A stretch of DNA of 64,000 nucleotides from Streptomyces sp. NBC_00425 (GTDB taxonomy: Bacteria > Actinomycetota > Actinomycetes > Streptomycetales > Streptomycetaceae): the NCBI RefSeq assembly GCF_036030735.1, contig NZ_CP107928.1, positions 9,610,001 through 9,674,000 of the forward strand, in the 5' to 3' direction. Made by a program: the position numbers and the translations under genes. Below the pieces are notes generated by a model, which searched no databases, was not told the origin of the DNA, and saw only the letters and a list, made by a program, of their open reading frames with translations. This document shows, piece after piece, positions 58,147-64,000 of this stretch. Position 1 is the first letter of the stretch. Each line of letters opens with the position of its first letter.

Positions 58147-61100
58147 ATGACACTGCTGGGCCGGGACGGGGAGCGCACCCGTATCGAGGGCGTACTGGAT
58201 GCCTGTATGCGGGGCGCTTTCGGCGTCGTGCTGGTGGAAGGCGCTCCGGGCTGTGGCAAGTCGGCGTTGCTGGAGTACTGCGCCGACACGGCCCGACGTC
58301 GTGGGGCGCTCGTCGTGGACGCCGGCTGTGCGGCGCGTCCCGCCGTTCTGTCCGTGTCCGGCGGCACAGGCGGCCCGCGTGCCGCCGCGGTGTGGTGTCC
58401 CGACGACACGGACGACACGGACGACACGGATGACACGGGCGATACGGACGGTCCGCGCGCCGCGACGGTGTGGTGTGTCGATGACACGGACGACGCGGGC
58501 GATACGGACGGTCCGCGCGCCGCGAGGGTGTGGTGTGTTGATGACGCGGGCCGCGCCGATGCCGTGTTCCAGGCCCGGCTGGCCGCTCTCGCCCGGTCCC
58601 GGCCGTGTGCCGGCGGGGAGGGCGGTCTGCTGCTCGTGCTCGCGGTCGACCTCACGCAGCCGCTCGGTACGGACTTGGAGGCGGTGTTGCTGGCGCATCC
58701 CGCCACGGTCCGGGTCCGGGTCGGCCCGCTGGCCCGCTCCGACACCGCACGTCTGCTGCGCCGCCACACCGGCGGGCAGGCGCCGGACACGCTGGTGGGC
58801 CGGGTGCATGACGCCAGCGGCGGCAATCCGCTGCTGGTGCGGGCCCTGCTCGGCGAGAGCGGATGCGATCCGCAGCCGGGCGGTCCCTTCGCCCGCGCCG
58901 TCGGCGTGTGCCTGCGGCGCTGTCCTGCTCCCGTCGCGCGTCTGGCCCGCGCGCTCGCCGTCCTGGGCGATCATGCGAGCGCAGTGCGGGCGGCGCGCCT
59001 GCTGCACACCTCACCCGAGAGTCTGGCGCCCGCTCTGGGCGCACTCGCCGCGATGGGCCTCACCCACGGCCACCGGCTGCGTCATCCGCTGGCCCGCACG
59101 GCGGCGTTGGCCGTCCTGCCGCCGGCCGCCCACAGGAGGCTGCACCGGCAGGCGGCCCGCGTCCTGCACGAGACGCAGGCCCGGGCGGACGCCGTCGCCG
59201 GCCTGCTGCGCGCCGCCGGCGACATCGACGAGGACTGGGCCGTGCAGGCCCTGCGCGAAGCGGCCCGTCAGGCCATGGCGGCCGGCGAGAGCGAACGCGC
59301 CGCCGCCTGCCTCCAGCTCGCCCACACCGCCTGCACTCACCGGGCCGACTCGCGTACCCGCACCGACATCGCTCTCCAACTCGCCGCTCTCACCTGGAAG
59401 ATGAGCCCGGCGGCGGCCGAGGGCCACCTTGACGAACCCCTGGCCGAACTGCGCGCCGGCCGCCTCGCACCCGCCGCGGCCGCTTTTCTGGCCCGTCTCC
59501 TCACCGCCCAGGGACGCATCGAGGAAGCCGCCGAAGCACTGGCCCGCACACCCGGCGCCACCGTGCCGCGGGACCTGTTCGCGCTCCCGCCGGGCGAGAA
59601 CCCCCCCTCGCCCGGCGGCGGACACCTCCCGCCCGGCGGGCACCTCCCGCCCGGCGGGCACCTCCCGCCCGGCGGGCACCTTCCGCCCGGCGGGCACCTT
59701 CCGCCCGGCGGGCACCTTCCGCCCGGCGGGCACCTTCCGCCCGGCGGGCACCTTCCGCCCGGCGGGCACCTTCCGCCCGGCGGCGGGCACCTTCCGCCCG
59801 GCGGCGGGCACCTTCCGCCCGGCGGCGGGCACCTTCCGCCCGGCGGCGGGCACCTTCCGCCCGGCGGTGCGCACCTTCCGCCCGGCGGTGCGCACCTTCC
59901 GCCCGGCGGCGGGCACCTTCCGCCCGGCGGTGCGCACCTTCCGCCCGGCGGCGGACACCTCCCGCCCGGCGGTGCGCACCTTCCGCCCGGCGGCGGACAC
60001 CTCCCGCCCGGCGGTGCGCACCTTCCGCCCGGCGGTGCGCATCTTCCGCCCGGCGGTGCGCATCTTCCGCCCGGTGGCGGGCACCTTCCGCCCGGCGGTG
60101 CGCATCTTCCGCCCGGCGGTGCGCATCTTCCGCCCGGCGGTGCGTATCTTCCGCCCGGCGGTGCGCATCTTCCGCCGGGCGGTGCACACTTTGCGCCCGG
60201 TGGTGGGGATCTGCGTGTCTGTGCCGCGCTGTGGACGCACCCCGGCCATGACGACGACCCGCGCGACGCCGAGCGTTTCCTGGACACCGCTCCCGCCGGC
60301 CCCACCACCCACGACGCCCTCGCCCAGGCGTTACGCACCCTCATCCACACCGGCCGGCCGCGCCGCGCCGAAGCCTTCGCCCGCCGCCTGCGCGCACACG
60401 CCGCCCGGCACCGGGCCCCCGGCTGGCACGCCGTGTACGGGGCGCTGCAGGCCGAGGCGCTCCTGCACCTGGGCGACCTCGCCGGCGCCGAACAGGCCGC
60501 CGCCGAGGCCGTGCGGGCCGTCACCGGCCGCGGCGGCCGCTCACGCACCGCGCCGGCCGCCGTCCAGGTCATGGCGCTCACCGCCATGGGCCGCTACGAG
60601 GAGGCGGCACGCCACCTCGAACCCCTGGACGGCGACACCGTGCCGCACACCGTCCACACGCTGGCGCTGCTGCGCGCCCGCGGACAGTACCTCCTGGCCA
60701 CCCACCGCGCCGAGGCCGCCCTGGACGCCTTCGGCGAGGCCGGCCGGCTCGCCGCCCGGTGGGGCCTTGACCGTCCCCGCCAGCACCCCTGGCGCACCGA
60801 CGCCGCCGAGGCGCTCCTGCGCACCGGACGGCGCCACGAGGCCACCGCCCTGATCGCCGAGCAGCTGGCCCTGCCCGCCGGGAGGGGACCACGCCCGGAC
60901 GGCGTCGCGCTGCGCCTGCGGGCGGCGACCGAAGCGCCCCGCGAACGGGCCCGCACCCTGGCCCGGGCCGCAACCGAACTCCGCGCCTGCGGCGACCGGC
61001 TGGAACTGGCGAAAGCCCTCGCAGACCTCGGCCGGGCCCTGCAGACCCTCGGCGAGGGCGCCCGCGCCGGCGCCCTCGTGCGGCGCGCCTGGACGCTGGC

Positions 61101-61419
61101 GGCGGACTGCGGGGCGAAACCGCTGTGCGAGGAGATACTGCCCGGCCGCCCCCCCGGCGCGCCGCCCCCCGGCCCGGGCGCCCCGGGCGAGGGCCGGGCC
61201 GGGCGGCTGAGCGCCTCGGAACGACGCGTCGCGGCGCTGGCCGCCGCCGGATACACCAACCGCGAGATCGCCGCCCAGCTGTTCGTCACCGCCAGCACCG
61301 TCGAGCAGCATCTCACCCGCATCTACCGCAAGCTGCAGGTGTCCCGGCGCCGCGATCTGCCCCTGGACCTCGACGCCGACGCCGCCATGCCGGTCCTGGC
61401 CTCACCGGCCCTGCCCTAG
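58147..61419 (+). CDS. LAL-family (LuxR-type, ATPase-containing) transcriptional regulator with giant HLPPGG repeat
   Basis: Protein of 1,090 aa starting MTLLGRDGERTRIEGVLDAC. The N-terminal AAA-type ATPase has Walker A EGAPGCGKSALLEYC (31-45), and the C-terminal LuxR helix-turn-helix reads LSASERRVAALAAAGYTNREIAAQLFVTASTVEQHLTRIYRKLQVSRR (about 1019-1066). TPR-like helices lie between. Two repeat insertions interrupt it: a 20-residue DDTDDTDDT/GPRAATVWC repeat (about 75-140) and some 30 units of HLPPGG(G/A) between about residues 491 and 680. LAL proteins are pathway activators of modular PKS clusters, and the PKS gene starts 153 bp downstream. Whether the repeat protein is functional is unknown. 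Confidence 0.88.
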   Translation: MTLLGRDGERTRIEGVLDACMRGAFGVVLVEGAPGCGKSALLEYCADTARRRGALVVDAGCAARPAVLSVSGGTGGPRAAAVWCPDDTDDTDDTDDTGDTDGPRAATVWCVDDTDDAGDTDGPRAARVWCVDDAGRADAVFQARLAALARSRPCAGGEGGLLLVLAVDLTQPLGTDLEAVLLAHPATVRVRVGPLARSDTARLLRRHTGGQAPDTLVGRVHDASGGNPLLVRALLGESGCDPQPGGPFARAVGVCLRRCPAPVARLARALAVLGDHASAVRAARLLHTSPESLAPALGALAAMGLTHGHRLRHPLARTAALAVLPPAAHRRLHRQAARVLHETQARADAVAGLLRAAGDIDEDWAVQALREAARQAMAAGESERAAACLQLAHTACTHRADSRTRTDIALQLAALTWKMSPAAAEGHLDEPLAELRAGRLAPAAAAFLARLLTAQGRIEEAAEALARTPGATVPRDLFALPPGENPPSPGGGHLPPGGHLPPGGHLPPGGHLPPGGHLPPGGHLPPGGHLPPGGHLPPGGHLPPGGGHLPPGGGHLPPGGGHLPPGGGHLPPGGAHLPPGGAHLPPGGGHLPPGGAHLPPGGGHLPPGGAHLPPGGGHLPPGGAHLPPGGAHLPPGGAHLPPGGGHLPPGGAHLPPGGAHLPPGGAYLPPGGAHLPPGGAHFAPGGGDLRVCAALWTHPGHDDDPRDAERFLDTAPAGPTTHDALAQALRTLIHTGRPRRAEAFARRLRAHAARHRAPGWHAVYGALQAEALLHLGDLAGAEQAAAEAVRAVTGRGGRSRTAPAAVQVMALTAMGRYEEAARHLEPLDGDTVPHTVHTLALLRARGQYLLATHRAEAALDAFGEAGRLAARWGLDRPRQHPWRTDAAEALLRTGRRHEATALIAEQLALPAGRGPRPDGVALRLRAATEAPRERARTLARAATELRACGDRLELAKALADLGRALQTLGEGARAGALVRRAWTLAADCGAKPLCEEILPGRPPGAPPPGPGAPGEGRAGRLSASERRVAALAAAGYTNREIAAQLFVTASTVEQHLTRIYRKLQVSRRRDLPLDLDADAAMPVLASPALP
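58375..58556 (+). repeat. 60-bp tandem repeat within the LAL gene
   Basis: GATACGGACGGTCCGCGCGC occurs at 58441 and 58501, exactly 60 bp apart, with a more diverged copy before 58441. It is interspersed with 9-bp GACGACACG units. It encodes about 20 residues per unit in frame (GPRAATVWCVDDTDDAGDTD type). Confidence 0.85.
59621..60190 (+). repeat. 18/21-bp tandem repeat array within the LAL gene
   Basis: About 30 units. The first nine are 18 bp (CACCTTCCGCCCGGCGGG; HLPPGG), then 21-bp units with GGC or GGT-GCG spacers (HLPPGGG or HLPPGGA), then a final degenerate HFAPGG. All lengths are multiples of three, so the frame is held. Silent differences (CTCCCG against CTTCCG) cluster by position, consistent with local duplication. 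Confidence 0.95.
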
Positions 61420-61572
61420 CGCCGCCGCCCCTCCCTGCGGCCCCGCAAGAGCGGCTTTAGCCCGGCTGACGAAGGTGACAGACCGGACAGCGGCATCGGA
61501 CACGGGCGCGAAACCCCGCCCCGCGTGTGACGTGTGTGATTTCTGCGTGTGACGAAACGGAGACCGGGCATC

Positions 61573-64000
61573 GTGCTTTCTGAATCTGGCAGGCCGCACA
61601 ACGAGCCGATCGCAGTGGTGGGTCTGTCGTGCCGTTTCCCGGGCGGGAAGAACCCAGCGGCGTTCTTCGACCTCCTCCTCGCGGGCGCGGAAGCGGTCGG
61701 CGACGTCCCCGCCGACCGCTGGAACGCCGACGCGTTCTTCAGCGAGGACCCTTCCGCGCCGGGCCGCGCCGTGGCGCGGCGCGGCGGGTTCCTCGACCGG
61801 GTCGACGGGTTCGACGCGCGTTTCTTCGGGATCTCGCCGCGGGAGGCCACCGCGATGGACCCCCAACAGCGCCTCGTCCTGGAACTGGCCTGGGAAGCGT
61901 TCGAAGACGCGGGAATCGTGCCGGCGACCGTCGCCGCGACCTCGGCCGGCGTGTTCGTCGGCGCGATGGCCGACGACTACGCGACCCTGTCCCGGCGCGC
62001 CGGCGCCGAGGCCGTCGACGCGTTCACCTCCACCGGCCTGGCCCGCAGCGTCATCGCCAACCGCGTCTCCTACCTGCTGGGCCTCACCGGCCCCTCCTGG
62101 GTCGTGGACTGCGGCCAGTCGTCCGCGCTGGTCGCCGTCCACCAGGCCTGCCAGGCACTGCGCCAAGGCGACGTCTCACTGGCCCTGGCCGGCGGCGTGA
62201 ACCTGATCCTCGCCCCGGAGTCGCAGGTCACCGTCTCCAAGTTCGGCGGAATGTCGCCGCAGGGCCGCGCCTATGTCTTCGATGAGCGGGCGGAGGGTTA
62301 TGTGCGGGGCGAGGGCGGTGGCCTCGTGGTGCTGAAGCGGCTCTCGGACGCGGTGGCGGACGGCGACGACGTGGTGTGTGTGATCGCGGGCGGCGCGGTG
62401 ACCAACGACGGCGGCGGTGCGGGGCTGACGGTTCCTTCCGCGGCGGGTCAGGAGGAGGTGCTGCGTCTGGCGTATGCGGATGCGGGCGTCTTGCCTGCGG
62501 CGGTGGGTTATGTGGAGTTGCACGGGACGGGGACGCGGGCGGGCGATCCGGTGGAGGCGCGGGCGCTGGGCGCGGTGCTGGGCCGGGCCGAGGGCCGCGG
62601 GGAGCCGTTGCGGGTGGGGTCGGCGAAGACGAACGTGGGGCATCTGGAGGGCGCGGCGGGGATCGTCGGCCTGATCAAGGCGGCGCTCGCGGTGCGGCAT
62701 CGGCTCATTCCGGCGAGCCTGCACTTCCGCTCGCCGGCTGCGGGCATCGACCTGCAGGAGCTGAACCTGCGGGTGCAGACCCAGACGGAGCCCTGGCCGC
62801 AGCACGACGACGCGGCCCCGGTGGCGGGTGTGTCCTCGTTCGGGATGGGCGGCACCAACTGCCACCTCGTCCTCACCGCCGGACCCGCCCGCCAGACGGA
62901 CGCCCGGACCCGGCACACACCCGCCCCCAACGCCGACACCACCAGCCCCGACGGCAGCAGCAACGCCCACCCCGTCAGCACCCGCACCACCCCCGCCCGG
63001 ACGGCCCTCGTGCCCTGGACCCTGTCCGCGAAGACATCTGCCGCGCTGCGCGGACAGGCCGCACGACTGGCGGAGTTCGTGCGGGAGAGCGAAGGCGACC
63101 CGGTCGGCTCGGTCGACTCGGTCGATCCGGTGGATGTGGGGTGGTCGCTGGCGGTGACGCGGTCGGTGTTCGAGCACCGGGCGGTGGTGCTGGGCGAGGG
63201 TCGTGAACAGCTCCTGGCGGGCCTGGACGCGCTGGCGGCCGGCAAGAGCGGCGCGGATGTGGTGCGGGGCCGCGCCACCGGCGCGGGCGGGCTTGCGGTG
63301 ATGTTCTCCGGGCAGGGCAGCCAGCGTGCCGGGATGGGGCGGGAGTTGTATGCGGCGTTCCCGGTGTTCGCGCAGGCCTTCGACGCGGCGTGCGCCCACC
63401 TGGATGGGGAGCTGGGCCGGTCGTTGAAGGCGCTGGTGTTCGCGGAGGAGGGCAGCGCCGAGGCGGCGTTGCTGGAGGAAACCCAGTTCACGCAGGCGGC
63501 CCTGTTCGCGGTGGAGTCGGCGTTGTTCGCTCTGGTGTCGTCGTGGGGCGTGCGCCCGGACGCGGTGATCGGGCATTCGGTCGGCGAGGTTGCGGCGGCG
63601 TATGCGGCGGGGGTGTTCTCGCTGGCGGACGCGTGCCGGCTGGTGGCGGTGCGGGGCCGGCTGATGCAGGCCGCCCGGGCGGGCGGTGCGATGATCGCCG
63701 TCGCCGCGCCCGCGGCAGACGTGGCGCCGGTGGTGGCGTCGTTCGGGGGGCGGCTGGCGCTGGCGGCGGTCAACGGGCCTTCGGCGGTCGTCGTCTCCGG
63801 CGACGCCGACGCCGCCGGGGAGCTCGCGGAGCGTTTCCGGCAGGAGGGGGTGCGCGTCAAGCGTCTGGCGGTCTCGCACGCCTTCCATTCCCCGCACATG
63901 GACACCGCGGTCGCCCGGTTCGAGGAGGCCGTCGCCGGGATCGTGTTCCGTGAGCCGCGGCTCGCGGTGATCTCCAACGTCACCGGCGCCCCAGCCGGCG
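61573..64000 (+). CDS. type I modular polyketide synthase, KSQ-AT loading module (3' end outside window)
   Basis: First 809 residues of a PKS. KS domain about 11-430: EPIAVVGLSCRFPGG, then VVDCGQSSALVAVHQA, where the active Cys is Gln182, the hallmark of a decarboxylating KSQ loading domain. The His motifs ELHGTGT and KTNVGHLEGAAG are intact. The linker runs about 430-575. The AT domain (from MFSGQGSQRAGMG, about 578) has GHSVGEVAAAY with nucleophile Ser about 668 and HAFHSPHMD about 769, the HAFH signature of malonyl-CoA specificity. The assembly line thus probably starts from acetate made by decarboxylating malonyl-ACP. GTG 61573 is chosen (CGGAGACCGGGCATC upstream); GTG 61549 is possible. 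The ACP and later modules lie beyond the window. Confidence 0.95.
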   Translation, partial: MLSESGRPHNEPIAVVGLSCRFPGGKNPAAFFDLLLAGAEAVGDVPADRWNADAFFSEDPSAPGRAVARRGGFLDRVDGFDARFFGISPREATAMDPQQRLVLELAWEAFEDAGIVPATVAATSAGVFVGAMADDYATLSRRAGAEAVDAFTSTGLARSVIANRVSYLLGLTGPSWVVDCGQSSALVAVHQACQALRQGDVSLALAGGVNLILAPESQVTVSKFGGMSPQGRAYVFDERAEGYVRGEGGGLVVLKRLSDAVADGDDVVCVIAGGAVTNDGGGAGLTVPSAAGQEEVLRLAYADAGVLPAAVGYVELHGTGTRAGDPVEARALGAVLGRAEGRGEPLRVGSAKTNVGHLEGAAGIVGLIKAALAVRHRLIPASLHFRSPAAGIDLQELNLRVQTQTEPWPQHDDAAPVAGVSSFGMGGTNCHLVLTAGPARQTDARTRHTPAPNADTTSPDGSSNAHPVSTRTTPARTALVPWTLSAKTSAALRGQAARLAEFVRESEGDPVGSVDSVDPVDVGWSLAVTRSVFEHRAVVLGEGREQLLAGLDALAAGKSGADVVRGRATGAGGLAVMFSGQGSQRAGMGRELYAAFPVFAQAFDAACAHLDGELGRSLKALVFAEEGSAEAALLEETQFTQAALFAVESALFALVSSWGVRPDAVIGHSVGEVAAAYAAGVFSLADACRLVAVRGRLMQAARAGGAMIAVAAPAADVAPVVASFGGRLALAAVNGPSAVVVSGDADAAGELAERFRQEGVRVKRLAVSHAFHSPHMDTAVARFEEAVAGIVFREPRLAVISNVTGAPAG

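Noticed and set aside
56918..58150. 410-codon frame encoding GLGGGGPRWVVTA repeats
   Set aside because: The product is only a translation of the 39-bp minisatellite plus flanking GC-rich DNA, with no ribosome site or domain. Period 39 keeps all frames open, which explains the length.
59621..60190. CRISPR-like regular repeats
   Set aside because: The units are 18-21 bp, directly adjacent without spacers, in frame inside a regulator gene. This is a coding tandem repeat, not a CRISPR array.
1..64000. tRNA, rRNA, riboswitch or origin sequences
   Set aside because: No cloverleaf, rRNA block, recognised aptamer or DnaA-box cluster was spotted by eye. A covariance-model search would be decisive.

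Overview
The window is high-GC actinomycete DNA that looks like Streptomyces: strong GC third-position bias, many GTG starts, translationally coupled ATGA/GTGA junctions, a modular type I polyketide synthase, a LAL regulator and many Streptomyces-type insertion-sequence relics. No tRNA, rRNA or CRISPR array was seen.

1-34,160: a dense acyl-CoA catabolic island in short divergent operons. It has five enoyl-CoA hydratase/isomerase paralogues, four acyl-CoA dehydrogenases (one cut by the window edge), three MaoC-type hydratase proteins, three short-chain dehydrogenases, a class III CoA-transferase, an acyl-CoA synthetase, a hot-dog thioesterase, two thiolases, an HMG-CoA-synthase-like/DUF35 fusion, an amidohydrolase, a DUF2889 protein and a SnoaL-like protein. 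It also has a branched-chain-amino-acid-type ABC importer whose two permeases and first ATPase are one polypeptide. The last operon ends in a LuxE/LuxC fatty-acid-reductase pair with no luciferase. A FadR/GntR repressor lies in the middle, and AT-rich sites related to ATAGnTAnATGAAT sit upstream of almost every operon, so the island is probably one regulon. The likely logic is: import an acid, activate it to a CoA thioester, run several beta-oxidation-like rounds, and make an aldehyde branch product with LuxCE. Several members have lost textbook catalytic residues: the GH1-like protein, one MaoC protein, the beta-lactamase-like protein and the HMG-CoA-synthase-like protein. The substrate is unknown.

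34,160-40,500: a graveyard of mobile DNA. It holds an IS5-type element with defined ends (35,186-36,303), fragments of IS5, IS630 and IS1380 transposases, a hydrolase/transposase chimera and an IclR relic. Embedded in it are an intact pentapeptide-like membrane protein and a DUF5988 gene.

40,500-47,760: a compact cluster with a LuxR-type regulator, an APC permease, both subunits of an N,N-dimethylformamidase-like iron amidohydrolase and an aldehyde dehydrogenase. It probably takes up and hydrolyses an N-substituted formamide or related amide.

47,760-55,750: IS1380, IS5, IS110 and ISL3 relics around a PAP2/inositol-phosphotransferase-like membrane protein, a small membrane protein, a barstar-like protein and a hypothetical protein.

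55,890-64,000: the edge of a type I polyketide cluster: type II thioesterase, a repeat-rich 1.5-kb gap, a LAL regulator carrying a very large in-frame HLPPGG repeat, and the first PKS gene, which opens with a KSQ-AT(malonyl) loading module and runs off the window.
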